A stretch of DNA of 64,000 nucleotides from CAVSNH01 sp963729275 (GTDB lineage: Bacteria; Actinomycetota; Acidimicrobiia; Acidimicrobiales; RAAP-2): the NCBI GenBank assembly GCA_963729275.1, contig CAVSNH010000013.1, positions 930,001 through 994,000 of the forward strand, read 5' to 3'. Numbering within the stretch: position 1 is the stretch's first letter; each line of letters begins with the position of its first letter. This document shows, in pieces, positions 17,287-25,867 of the stretch. Below the pieces are notes generated by a model that was not told the DNA's origin, made no database searches, and saw only the letters and a program-made list of their open reading frames with translations. The position numbers were made by a program, and so were the translations under genes.

Positions 17287-17311
17287 TCCGGGGCCCTCGG
17301 AGTCGCGGATC
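17285..17311 (+). terminator. Possible hairpin terminator after the toxin gene
   Basis: GATCCG (17285-17290) and CGGATC (17306-17311) form a six-pair stem with a 15-nt GC-rich loop directly at the stop of the nucleotidyltransferase gene. No T-run follows, so termination is only a suggestion. Confidence 0.3.
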
Positions 17312-17482
17312 GAAATGCAACGCCATGACATGACAAGGGCAATCCAGGCAATACACTCCGGAAGCCCAAATGGTCTGGCTAGCTTTTCAGAAGAAATGTT
17401 GGGATGATTCGATGGCGCCACGAGATGTCGGTACAGCGGGCCAGCGGGTTGAAGCGTCTCGGTGGTGCTCAGGGGGAAGGCG

Positions 17483-18268
17483 GTGACGGAAAAGTCTGTG
17501 AGACGCAGTCGAGAAGAAATCCGTCAGTTGCTCCTCCGGATCGGTGGCGCCATCGTCTGTGAGGAGGGAGTCGACTCGTTGACCTTCGGGCGCGTCTTCC
17601 GCCGCCTGGAGGCAGAGACCAGCGTCCGCATCACCAACGGGTCCGTGATCGGGAGGGTTTGGGAGAACCAGGCCGACTTCCGAGCCGACGTCCTCGTCGC
17701 TGTCGCCCTGGAGAAGAACGAGATCGAAGTCGAGCAAACGGTGAGCTCCGTTTCTCCGGCTCTTGCCGACATCGATCTCTCCTCGGTCGAGTCTCGAGAG
17801 CGCGCCATGCGAGAGCTGTGCCGCCTTGGAGGAGCGGCCAACCTTCAGGTGATGCGGGAGGGCGGCAACTGGCCACTGTGGGTCGGCGCATGGCAGCTCG
17901 CCTTGTCCCAGGAGAACCCTGATTATCAAAAGAGAATCCAGACCGCTCTCGTCGAGGGTCAGGATGCCTTCAACGAGAAGATCGAAGAGGTCTACCTCGC
18001 AGTGGCGGACGCCCTCGGGTATCGCCTTCGCACACCGCTCACCCTCCGTCAGTTCACGGTCGCCGCGGATGCGCTCGGCCAAGGAATTGGGCTCCGCGAC
18101 CAATTCGACAGCAGGCACATGGACTGCATCTGGCTGCCCACCGGCCCGGAGGGCGAGATGCAGGAGTGGACCCTTTTCGCCATCGGCTTCGATTGCCTCG
18201 TCCGGCGCTTCTTCGAGATCGATCCCGACTGGCGCCCACAGGGCCAAGAGCCCCAAAGCCAGCGATAG
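17483..18268 (+). CDS. TetR-like transcriptional regulator
   Basis: A helical protein of about 261 residues. The N-terminus (RRSREEIRQLLLRIGGAIVCEEGVDSLTFGRVFRRLE ... ITNGSVIGRVWENQADFRADVL) has the layout of a TetR DNA-binding domain, though its recognition helix departs from the usual pattern. The remaining 190 residues are helical and would form the ligand-binding and dimer domain. The start is taken as GTG 17483, preceded by GGGGAAGG; GTG 17462 is also in frame. It is convergent with the 18317-18943 gene and has no obvious divergent target. Confidence 0.65.
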   Translation: MTEKSVRRSREEIRQLLLRIGGAIVCEEGVDSLTFGRVFRRLEAETSVRITNGSVIGRVWENQADFRADVLVAVALEKNEIEVEQTVSSVSPALADIDLSSVESRERAMRELCRLGGAANLQVMREGGNWPLWVGAWQLALSQENPDYQKRIQTALVEGQDAFNEKIEEVYLAVADALGYRLRTPLTLRQFTVAADALGQGIGLRDQFDSRHMDCIWLPTGPEGEMQEWTLFAIGFDCLVRRFFEIDPDWRPQGQEPQSQR

Positions 18269-18316
18269 CGCAGCTGGGCGAGCTCACTCTCTTCAGATAG
18301 CGGATCCGCCAACGGA

Positions 18317-18943
18317 TCAGCGTCTGTCGGCCAGGAGGAGAACGCCCTCTCCGGTGAGATCCGACTGGGCGCCTTTGCGCCCGCCCATGGCCAGGACCAG
18401 GGCAATCAGCGGGCCCGAGACTTCTGGGCCGTCTCCGTGGGCCCACTCGGCGTCGGTGGCCTCGAGCCGTAGGCCCGCGATCCGTCGTTTCGATCCGATC
18501 AGAAGGTTCGAGTTCTTCCAAGCATCGGCGACAGCCACAAGGGCCGCCTCAGGGGGCTGATGCTCCAGGCCAAGGGGCCGGCGGATGTCCTCGCCGTGGA
18601 CGATGATCTCACCGAGCATTGCCATCACAGGAGCCGGTGGGTGGTTGGTTATCGCCGTTCGATCTTGAAGTCGGCGAACCAGCTCCGCTGGGTCGATGCC
18701 GCCAAGTCGCTTGGCCCCCCGATCGGCGAACACATTGAACCTGAATCCGGCTGCGACCAACTCCTTGTAGAAGTTCACTGGGGTTTGTTCGGCGGCGGCG
18801 AGAACGTGGCCGGCGGTGTCTTGGACCGACCAGCCCTCGCACCAGGACGCAGCGGCCCATTGGTTGGGAGACAACGTGGCCCAGGTTTCCGCCATATCGG
18901 CCCGTTCGGAGTGGATGTACTTCCAGGTTTCCTGCGATTTCAT
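18317..18943 (-). CDS. Mycothiol-dependent maleylpyruvate isomerase-like (MDMPI) protein
   Basis: A 208-residue member of the TIGR03083/MDMPI group of the DinB superfamily, an actinobacterial four-helix-bundle fold that uses mycothiol. Metal ligands are expected in the WSVQDTAGHVLAAAEQ helix and in GEIIVHGEDIRRPLG, both of which are intact. Its start overlaps the stop of the upstream sigma factor gene by four bases (ATGA), so the two are co-translated. The sigma factor may therefore control it. The substrate is unknown. Confidence 0.85.
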   Translation of the reverse strand: MKSQETWKYIHSERADMAETWATLSPNQWAAASWCEGWSVQDTAGHVLAAAEQTPVNFYKELVAAGFRFNVFADRGAKRLGGIDPAELVRRLQDRTAITNHPPAPVMAMLGEIIVHGEDIRRPLGLEHQPPEAALVAVADAWKNSNLLIGSKRRIAGLRLEATDAEWAHGDGPEVSGPLIALVLAMGGRKGAQSDLTGEGVLLLADRR

Positions 18944-19986
18944 TCGGCTCTCCCTACCCTGCCGTGGGCTGAGGTGATTTCACCGGGGAAGCCACATCGA
19001 ATGGCAAGGCCGGGATTCAGATAGGAGACGATGTCGGTGACAAGAACTTGCCCACCTCGGTCTCGCACCTCGAGGATTTGAAGGCCGTTCACGACCAAGG
19101 TTCCGGCAGCATCCGGCAGGTAGCTGGCAAAGGCCGGCTGAGAGTTGCACCACCCCGGTCGGAACGTGATGCCGCTTGGCCGGTGAGCAGCGAATATGAC
19201 GTTCTCTGTGAACGCGGCGACGGCGATCAGGCCTTCGTACCATTCCCGAAGTGGCGGCATCGAGAGCCGGACGTCGTCGGAGACCACCTCGACGAACGCA
19301 TCGATATCAGCGAGTTGCCATGCGCGTACGTAACGGTCAAGCAACTCCTGCATCCGGGGGTCCGATATCTCCACCAATGACCCGCCGCGGCCAAGACGAG
19401 TCGACTCGCGGGCTCGGAACAGCAGGCTGTTGACGCTCGAAGGGGTCATCTCGAGGGCTTCGGCCACCTCGGCCTGGGTGAAGCCGACGACATCATGGAG
19501 GAGCAGGCATGCCCGCTGGCGAGGTGCCAACCGCTGCAAGGCAGTGACGAACGCAAGAGTGATGTCTTCGCGCCCCACTATCTGATCCTGGGGGTCTGCA
19601 GATGTGCTGGCGCTCGTGATGGGCTCGACCCACTCGACTCCTGTGTCGGGAGCACCGGGCATCTTGTCGGAATCACTTGGCGGTCCCAGGGTCAAGGGGT
19701 CAACCCGGCCTTGCCGGGAACGCAAGACGTCAAGGCAGACGTTGGTGGCAATTCGATACAGCCATCCCCCGAATGCGCCGGTGGCGTCATAGGCCTCGAG
19801 ACGGAGCCACGACCGGATGAGCGTCTCCTGGAGCGCGTCCTCGGCGTCGGGTCCCGCTCCGAGCATGCGGTAACAGTGGCGAAAGAGGGGACGCTCGTGC
19901 GGTGCAACAGCTGCTCCGAACGCAGCCTCATCACCCTGGATCGCACGAGCAATCGCCGCGTCGTCTTCAGCGGCTTCGTTGTTCAC
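18940..19986 (-). CDS. ECF sigma factor with C-terminal SnoaL-like domain (SigG/SigJ type)
   Basis: A sigma factor of about 348 residues. Region 2 (EAAFGAAVAPHERPLFRHCYRMLGAGPDAEDALQETLIRSWLRLEAY and AFGGWLYRIATNVCLDVLR) and region 4 (LQRLAPRQRACLLLHDVVGFTQAEVAEALEMTPSSVNSLLFRARE) are complete. The last 130 residues form a SnoaL/NTF2-like domain (DRYVRAWQLADIDAFVEVVSDDVRLSMPP), which in such ECF groups modulates activity in place of an anti-sigma factor. The open frame reaches 20124, but GTG 19986 starts just before region 2 and avoids overlap with the VOC gene. It is transcribed with the MDMPI gene. Confidence 0.87.
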   Translation of the reverse strand: MNNEAAEDDAAIARAIQGDEAAFGAAVAPHERPLFRHCYRMLGAGPDAEDALQETLIRSWLRLEAYDATGAFGGWLYRIATNVCLDVLRSRQGRVDPLTLGPPSDSDKMPGAPDTGVEWVEPITSASTSADPQDQIVGREDITLAFVTALQRLAPRQRACLLLHDVVGFTQAEVAEALEMTPSSVNSLLFRARESTRLGRGGSLVEISDPRMQELLDRYVRAWQLADIDAFVEVVSDDVRLSMPPLREWYEGLIAVAAFTENVIFAAHRPSGITFRPGWCNSQPAFASYLPDAAGTLVVNGLQILEVRDRGGQVLVTDIVSYLNPGLAIRCGFPGEITSAHGRVGRAE

Positions 19987-20017
19987 GACTCCATCGTCGC
20001 GGGTCGGCAACGAGTGA

Positions 20018-20368
20018 TCAGGCGGTGGGGGTGGCGACACCCACGACCTGACCACTGGGGTCAGCCAGCAGGCCGAACCGGACACCGGGAGCATCGGTGG
20101 GAGGTTGCACGATCTTCCCGCCATTCGCCTCGGCCATGTTCAAGGCAGCAGCGACATCGGCCACACCGACGAAGAAGGTAACGATCGGCTCACCGCCCTG
20201 AAGTGGACTTATGCCACCAGGGATGGCGCCGTCGACGCCGGTCTCGACGTACGTGTAGCCGGGGAATCCACCCTCGGGGAAGGTCCAGCCGAACAGTTGG
20301 CCATAGAACTGGCGCGAGGCGTCTGGATTGGCCGAGCGGATTTCGAAGTGGACAACGGGAGCGGGCAT
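20018..20368 (-). CDS. VOC (glyoxalase/bleomycin-resistance) family protein
   Basis: A 116-residue single VOC module pair: VVHFEIRSANPDASRQFYGQLFGWTF forms the first half and IVTFFVGVADVAAALNMAEANGGKIVQPP with GRFGLLADPSGQVVGV-like closing strands the second. The fold binds a metal and small substrates, or sequesters drugs. ATG 20368 is chosen because GAGGAGG sits immediately upstream; the longer frame to 20557 has no support. It lies 31 bases upstream of the sigma factor gene on the same strand and may share its transcript. Confidence 0.87.
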   Translation of the reverse strand: MPAPVVHFEIRSANPDASRQFYGQLFGWTFPEGGFPGYTYVETGVDGAIPGGISPLQGGEPIVTFFVGVADVAAALNMAEANGGKIVQPPTDAPGVRFGLLADPSGQVVGVATPTA

Positions 20369-20469
20369 AGAGCCTCCTCTTGTAGACCGGCGCGTCTTCT
20401 CAAGACTGACGAAACCGACACCTTGAATCTCGCGGTTTCGAGCCGAATGGGTCCGTGATCTGGCTTCTT

Positions 20470-21306
20470 CTAACGCTCCGAAGTCGTGTCGGAAGGCAAT
20501 TCCCGGTACAAGCACTGTCCTCCGCCGGAAGCGAGCAGCTTGGCGTCTGTGGACCACACGCGGGCAGTCCAGCCGAAGAGCCCCCGGGTAGACAATGGTG
20601 CCGATCCGTCACAGAGCAACCACTCGTCTCCCGCAGCAGGTTGGTGAAACGCAACATTGAGGTCCAAGGTGGGGGCGATGAATGCGGGCTGACGCCAGGC
20701 ATGGGCTCGGTGCGCGGAAGGCCAGCTCGGTAGATCGACCAGGATGAGAAGCCGAGCCGCATCGACCCATGGATCGGCGAACGTGGCCGTGGGAGTGAAT
20801 CGAAGCCATTCCTGCCACACCGCAGGGCGGGGTCCGGTCGGAGGCCACACCGCTTCGAAGTTAATTGTCCGTGATTCGAGGTTGTCCCAGAACGGGTACG
20901 GCCGAACCAGGTCAGGAGGAGGCTCGGGGAGGTCATCCGGCCTCGGAACGTCGGGCGGGACCGTCTCGTCGTGCTCGAGGCCTGGACCTTCGGAGGTGCT
21001 CCACACCATGGCATCAAGGACCGTCCGTCCAGACTGGGTGACTTCGACTCGCTGGGACGTAGCAGCCCGCCCTTGGCGTCGGGCCTCGACCCTGATGTCG
21101 ATCGGCTCGAACCGCGCAACTCCGAGGTAGTGACACGAGAACGAAGCCGGCAGGGGTTGGCTGCTGGCATCGCCCGCAGCACGGAGGGCACAGGCGGCGA
21201 CGTACCCCCCCATCGGTCCCCAGATCTCCCAGTCCTGGCTCAGTGTCGCCCGATAGTGCCCGTCTTCGAGCTTCTCGACCGTCGTGTCCTTGCCGAGATC
21301 TCCCAT
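20470..21306 (-). CDS. Acyl-CoA thioesterase (double hotdog, TesB-like)
   Basis: A 278-residue protein with two hotdog-fold halves. The first contains WEIWGPMGGYVAACALRAAG (the helix that wraps in the hotdog) and SCHYLGVARFEPIDIRVEARRQGRAATSQRVEV. The second contains ARLLILVDLPSWPSAHR and PTLDLNVAFHQP ... EWLLCDGSAPLSTRGLFGWTARVWSTDAKLLASGGGQ, which is typical of the TesB/DUF4442-like actinobacterial thioesterases. It would hydrolyse acyl-CoA to free acid and CoA. The first visible Met fits the family start. It ends 101 bases upstream of the VOC gene start. Confidence 0.88.
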   Translation of the reverse strand: MGDLGKDTTVEKLEDGHYRATLSQDWEIWGPMGGYVAACALRAAGDASSQPLPASFSCHYLGVARFEPIDIRVEARRQGRAATSQRVEVTQSGRTVLDAMVWSTSEGPGLEHDETVPPDVPRPDDLPEPPPDLVRPYPFWDNLESRTINFEAVWPPTGPRPAVWQEWLRFTPTATFADPWVDAARLLILVDLPSWPSAHRAHAWRQPAFIAPTLDLNVAFHQPAAGDEWLLCDGSAPLSTRGLFGWTARVWSTDAKLLASGGGQCLYRELPSDTTSER

Positions 21307-21430
21307 CCCTTCATGCTGGCCGATCGTCGTTGGCCAATGCCATCGCTGGAGGCGACCAGGCCTCTTTGTTTCCTACACTCGGCTCTGTGGGCCTCTCCGA
21401 TAGGTCGGGTCCAGCCGCCGGGAGGGAGCC

Positions 21431-22492
21431 TTGCGGGAGAACAGAAGGTCCGAGCGAGTCCTCTGCCGCATGGCGGGTGTGGTTGCGACGCTGCTCGTCG
21501 TCGTGACCGTCTCGTCCAGCAGCGTGTCCGGCGCCGCGGCCTCGGTCCCTGTCAGCTCCAACCTCACCGGCGCCGTTCGGGCCGCGGTCGGAGTGACACA
21601 ACCCGTCGCCCTCGCCGCGCCCTACGAATACCTCGGTTGGGGAGATCCCCAACCACCCGCATACGTCCTGAGCACCACGAGCATCCACGACCTCACACTC
21701 GCTTTCATCCTGGCCCACAAGGGCTGCAACCCCGAATGGGACGGATCGCGACCTCTGCTCGGCGGCAGCGATGCGGCAGCCATCGCCGCCGTTCGCTCCG
21801 CGGGCGGGGACGTCGACGTTTCCTTCGGCGGATGGAGCGGTTCCAAACTCGGCACCGCCTGCAAGACAGTGGTCGCCCTGACGGCTGCCTACCAAGAGGT
21901 GGTTGATGATTACGGACTTTCCGCCATCGACATCGACATCGAGCACACCGAGTTCACAAAGACCGCCGTCCGTGAGCGAGTGGTCGAGGCGCTGGCCGAC
22001 CTCCAAGATGTGGACCCGACGCTCGAGATATCGGTCACCTTTGGCACAAACGAGACAGGGCCGGATGCCGACGGCAGGGCCATGATCGAGCAGGCTGCGA
22101 TGCTCGGGTTCCAGCCGTATGCATGGACGATCATGCCCTTCGACTTCGGGGCTCCGGTCAGCGACATGGGGACGGTGTCGATCCAGGCGGCGGAAGGCCT
22201 CGAGGCAGATGTCGCCGCCGCGTATGGAGAATCAGCCAGCACGGCCTATGGCCACATCGGCATCTCCTCGATGAATGGCGACACGGACGAGCCCGACGAG
22301 ACCGTCTCACTGTCGGACTTCCAGCAGATCCTCACATTCGCGGAGTCAGAGCGCCTCGCCCGGCTGACGTTCTGGGCAGTCAACCGCGACCGGCCATGCT
22401 CGAGCGGGCTCTCCACGACGGCCGGAAGTTGCAGCGGGATCGATCAGGCGCCCTACGCCTTCACCGACCTGCTGAGCGAATACAGCCCTTAG
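21431..22492 (+). CDS. Secreted GH18-like (chitinase-fold) protein
   Basis: A 353-residue exported protein. An N-terminal signal region (MRENRRSERVLCRM, then a 20-residue hydrophobic core ending SVSGAAAS) precedes a TIM barrel of the glycoside hydrolase 18 type. Landmarks are VDVSFGGWSG, the catalytic strand LSAIDIDIEH, and QPYAWTIMPFDF. In the usual DGxDxDxE motif the first Asp-Gly is changed here, but the last acid/base Glu is kept. The end WAVNRDRPC fits the last strand. It probably cleaves or binds beta-1,4-linked N-acetylglucosamine polymers. TTG start with an excellent GGAGGG four bases upstream. Confidence 0.82.
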   Translation: MRENRRSERVLCRMAGVVATLLVVVTVSSSSVSGAAASVPVSSNLTGAVRAAVGVTQPVALAAPYEYLGWGDPQPPAYVLSTTSIHDLTLAFILAHKGCNPEWDGSRPLLGGSDAAAIAAVRSAGGDVDVSFGGWSGSKLGTACKTVVALTAAYQEVVDDYGLSAIDIDIEHTEFTKTAVRERVVEALADLQDVDPTLEISVTFGTNETGPDADGRAMIEQAAMLGFQPYAWTIMPFDFGAPVSDMGTVSIQAAEGLEADVAAAYGESASTAYGHIGISSMNGDTDEPDETVSLSDFQQILTFAESERLARLTFWAVNRDRPCSSGLSTTAGSCSGIDQAPYAFTDLLSEYSP

Positions 22493-22704
22493 TCGTAGGC
22501 CGCGGCGAGTCGCCTCGTCCACTGAGGCCGGAGATCAGCGCGAGTAACCAAGCTTTGCTGGGCGCCGACTCGCAACTCCCTTTCGACTCGGATGATGCCC
22601 TTTCCTGTGGATTCATGCCGGCCGATTGGCGAGGGGCGTGCCGAACGACACTGGCGTAATTGAAATCCCATGCAACGTCCCGACCTCCTCGGGCGTCTTA
22701 ACGC

Positions 22705-23286
22705 GTGATGGGCAAATTAGGTGGCGTCGTCGATGCCGGCGACAACCTCGCAGTTGACGATGTTGCTCCCGCGACGCCTACCTCCCCCACCGCTCACACT
22801 GGCCTCACCGTCCCGGGTGCCCCGGCACGTTCGGCTGGGACAGAGAAGACGAGTTTTGGGGACTTCTACGCCAGCCACTATCCCGACCTGGTGCGCTTGG
22901 CCACCCTGCTGAGCGGATCCGCCGACTCTGCACCGGACCTGGTACAGGACTGCTTTGTCCGCTTGCACCGGCACTGGACAGCCGTGCACGACCCGCTTCC
23001 CTACGTCCGGCGCAGTGTCGTCCATGCCTGCGCATCGCACCACCGGAGCATCGCCCGTGGACGCCGCCTCGCTACTCCGGAAGCGAAGGACTCCGAACTC
23101 GGTGCCGACGAGTTGGAAGACGCCCTGGCCAAGCTCCCGGCCCGCCAGCGTGCCGCAGTGGTGCTGCGGTACTACGCCGACCTGCCCGACGCCGCTATTG
23201 CCCGAGCTCTGCGTTGTCAACCTGGCACCGTTCGTTCACTCATCCACCGGGCGCTGGCAGATCTGAGAGAGGTGATCACGCCATGA
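22705..23286 (+). CDS. ECF sigma factor (SigE family)
   Basis: A 193-residue sigma factor. Region 2 (FGDFYASHYPDLVRLATLLSGSADSAPDLVQDCFVRLHRHW, about 52-92) and region 4 (LEDALAKLPARQRAAVVLRYYADLPDAAIARALRCQPGTVRSLIHRALADLREV) are clear. The WTAVHDPLPYVRRSVVHACASHHR link is typical of the actinobacterial SigE-like group. The first 45 residues are Ala/Thr/Pro-rich, so the true start might be downstream of the GTG at 22705, but no better start codon is in frame. The stop overlaps the next gene by four bases (ATGA), so the pair is coupled; the partner is a candidate anti-sigma factor. Confidence 0.85.
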   Translation: MMGKLGGVVDAGDNLAVDDVAPATPTSPTAHTGLTVPGAPARSAGTEKTSFGDFYASHYPDLVRLATLLSGSADSAPDLVQDCFVRLHRHWTAVHDPLPYVRRSVVHACASHHRSIARGRRLATPEAKDSELGADELEDALAKLPARQRAAVVLRYYADLPDAAIARALRCQPGTVRSLIHRALADLREVITP

Positions 23287-24536
23287 GCGACGCATTCGAG
23301 GACCGCCTTCGTACCCACCTCGCCGAAAAGGCAGCCCAGGTCCAGGCCAATCCTGACCCCGGTGCGCTGATGGAGCGCTCGGTCGGACGGTCCGGGCATC
23401 GGCGCCCCCTGACCATTGGCGCCCTGACCATCGCTGTGATTTTTGCCGGCTTTGGCGTCTTGGCCGGCGTGAACCTGATCGGCGGCAGAGCCACGGCCAC
23501 ACCCCCGGCCGCGGCGGCGTCGACGACCGTCCCTGGCCGGGCCGGTGCCTCTCTGGCACCCGGCCCCTCCGGGGCTTCGAACGTCCCCTCGATTGCCGTC
23601 CAGACGCCTTACACCTTCCTCTTCACCCGCACGACCTCGTCGGGCGTGACCATTCGTGCCTACGGATCCGGGAGCACCACGACCGGGGGATGCACGCAAG
23701 GACCACCTTGCCAACCAGTGGGCGTCGCGCCCGAGCCGACCCCGTGCCGGAAGAACGCCGTTTGCGAGCAGCCGCTGGTTCTTCCCCAAGCGCAAAGTGG
23801 TACCACCGGGAGCGGGAGCGTGTCGGCGGGCGCAGCCCCGTCGTCCGGCCCTGCGGTAGTCGGTCCTGCGCTAGTGGCGCCTAAGACTCGGTCAACCCCG
23901 CCCACCGGATCCGGCGGCACAGGGCCCGTGTCCGTCGGCACCGTGCCATTCCAACCCGCCGCCGAATGCGGGCAGTTGGTGGTCGAGCTGTCGACCGACA
24001 AAGCGGTCGGGACCGGTTCGGTGTCTCGGCCGACCATGACGGCACCCTCTCCAGCCACGGTCGACGTCCTGGGTATGGGCTCGTTCGGTACGGCAGAGGG
24101 CGCCCCGGTGGGCTGGGTCGCCGTCTGGGTCGGCAGCGGCGTGACATCGGTCCATCTGTCGTCGGGCGGCACTGTTGTCGACGCCATGTCACCGAATTCG
24201 GGCATCGCCGTGCTGGCGGTACAAGGTAACTCCGACCTGACCGGGGCGACGGTGACGGGCGTCGATCAGAGCGGAGCGGCCGTTGCCACAACGCCGGCCG
24301 ACCAAGCGTCCGGACCCGACGCGGCAAACGCCTGCACGACCTTGCCCACCACACCTCCGACCACCACAACCACCACAACCACGACGGACCCGACGACCAT
24401 GACCACTGTGCCTCCAACGACTACGACTACGACTACGGTGCCGCCGACGACCACGACCACGACGACGACCACGACCCCCCGGGCCACTTTGCCCACCCCG
24501 GCAAATACCTCCGTCACGTCGCCGAACCTTCGATAG
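23283..24536 (+). CDS. Single-pass secreted protein with Thr-rich tail, candidate anti-sigma partner
   Basis: A 417-residue protein. A cytoplasmic N-terminus of about 43 residues (MSDAFEDRLRTHLAEKAAQVQANPDPGALMER) precedes one membrane helix (LTIGALTIAVIFAGFGVLAGVNLI). The long outside part is Gly/Ser/Pro-rich with a beta-rich central region holding several Cys, and ends in a 60-residue Thr/Pro tail with runs of Thr. The start is placed at ATG 23283, overlapping the ECF sigma stop. Gene order fits a membrane anti-sigma factor sensing the wall or envelope, but no zinc-binding anti-sigma motif (HxxxCxxC) is visible. Thr-rich tails suggest wall spanning or glycosylation. Confidence 0.75.
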   Translation: MSDAFEDRLRTHLAEKAAQVQANPDPGALMERSVGRSGHRRPLTIGALTIAVIFAGFGVLAGVNLIGGRATATPPAAAASTTVPGRAGASLAPGPSGASNVPSIAVQTPYTFLFTRTTSSGVTIRAYGSGSTTTGGCTQGPPCQPVGVAPEPTPCRKNAVCEQPLVLPQAQSGTTGSGSVSAGAAPSSGPAVVGPALVAPKTRSTPPTGSGGTGPVSVGTVPFQPAAECGQLVVELSTDKAVGTGSVSRPTMTAPSPATVDVLGMGSFGTAEGAPVGWVAVWVGSGVTSVHLSSGGTVVDAMSPNSGIAVLAVQGNSDLTGATVTGVDQSGAAVATTPADQASGPDAANACTTLPTTPPTTTTTTTTTDPTTMTTVPPTTTTTTTVPPTTTTTTTTTTPRATLPTPANTSVTSPNLR

Positions 24537-24889
24537 ACCGCATGGACTGGGGCTACGAACCGCGGAAGGCGTAACGCTGCGCGGCGCTCACTGCGAACGG
24601 GCACGTCACGACGAGATGGCGTGGCCTGCGCGTGCCGGAACGGGACAGACAAACGACCGCCCTTGGCTTGGCCCCCGAGGTCAGGATTAGGACCTCAGTC
24701 AGCTCCTACAAAATGAGCCCAGCCATCGCAGCTGAGACCCTGGTGAGGTGACGATGGAACCTCAGTGCCTGGCCTGGTGCGACTCCGGATCGCGGGGGCT
24801 ACCCCCACCCTCGAGTCACCCGCTAGCCGCATTCCATCCGGGGTTTGGCTGACCTAGCCTCGATTCATGCTCGCAACCGGACATGCCCG
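24537..24889. other. Intergenic region upstream of the ABC exporter
   Basis: No gene is visible. A GC-rich hairpin GGGGG-CTA-CCCCC (24794-24806) lies about 85 bases before the ABC start; it could be a terminator or leader element, but it lacks a T-run. A short AGGACCTCAG-type sequence near 24690 only faintly resembles the hairpin repeats found to the right. Confidence 0.4.
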
Positions 24890-25867
24890 ATGAGTCTCAC
24901 CATGTCCACAGTGACAGAAGGCCGCCGTGATTCGGAGAACCAGTGGGCCGTCGAGACCCACGGGCTGACCAAGCGGTTCGGCGAGAACATCGCGGTGAAC
25001 GACGTCGAGCTCCTGGTACCTCGAGGCTGCGCATTCGGCTACCTGGGGCCTAATGGCGCTGGGAAGACAACCCTCATCCGGGTACTGCTCGGACTGACCC
25101 ATGCTGACGCCGGCACGATGCAACTGCTCGGCCACTCCGTCCCCCGGCATCGGGCCGCCGCCCTGGCCAGGGTGGGGGCGATCGTCGACGAGCCTAGGTT
25201 CCACGGGCACCTGACCGGCAGGCAGAACCTCCAAATCCTGGCCGCGGCCCGGGAGGCGGAAGCCAAGCAGCGGATCGGGCCTTCCCTCGACCGCGTCGGG
25301 ATGCTGCATCGGGCTGACGACAAGGTCTCGAAGTACTCGATGGGCATGCGGCAACGTCTCGGGGTAGCGGCATGCCTCATCGGTGAGCCGCAGCTCCTCA
25401 TCCTGGACGAGCCGATGAACGGGCTGGACCCGGCCGGAATGCAGGACATGCGCGACATGATCCTTTCCCTGGTGGCCGAGGGCCGTACGGTCGTGCTCTC
25501 TTCCCACCTGCTGGACGAGGTCGAGAGGACCTGTGACGCGGTGGCCATCGTGGACCATGGGAAGGTCATCCGCCAGGGAGCGATCACCGACCTGCTGGCC
25601 GGGTCGTCCTTCGTCGTGGAAGTCGAATGTTCCGAGCCAGCTCGGGCCCGAGAATTGTTCAACGGCACTGCCATCGGTGGGCACGTCGAGATCGGGCCCC
25701 TGGGCCTGAGGATCACACTGCCGTCGGGAACGGGACGCGACGTCGTCGCCGAAGTCAACCGCCTCCTGGTGGGAGGCGGAATTTCGGTCTACCGGCTCCA
25801 GGAGATGCAGACCTCACTCGAGTCGTGGTTCCTGCAGGTCACCAGCCGATTGGGAGAATCCGAATGA
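24890..25867 (+). CDS. ABC transporter ATP-binding protein
   Basis: A 325-residue ATPase (start ATG 24890; TTG 24845 and ATG 24902 are also in frame). Walker A is GPNGAGKTT, the signature is YSMGMRQRLG, Walker B is LLILDEP, followed by a D-loop GLDPAGM and the switch His in LSSHLLDE. The C-terminal 90 residues form an accessory domain. The sequence type is that of drug or lantibiotic exporters (CcmA/BcrA-like). It overlaps the permease start by four bases, forming a two-gene operon. Confidence 0.92.
   Translation: MSLTMSTVTEGRRDSENQWAVETHGLTKRFGENIAVNDVELLVPRGCAFGYLGPNGAGKTTLIRVLLGLTHADAGTMQLLGHSVPRHRAAALARVGAIVDEPRFHGHLTGRQNLQILAAAREAEAKQRIGPSLDRVGMLHRADDKVSKYSMGMRQRLGVAACLIGEPQLLILDEPMNGLDPAGMQDMRDMILSLVAEGRTVVLSSHLLDEVERTCDAVAIVDHGKVIRQGAITDLLAGSSFVVEVECSEPARARELFNGTAIGGHVEIGPLGLRITLPSGTGRDVVAEVNRLLVGGGISVYRLQEMQTSLESWFLQVTSRLGESE

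Noticed and set aside
24340..24480. ACC/ACG-rich simple repeat
   Set aside because: It is simply the coding sequence for the Thr/Pro tail of the secreted protein.
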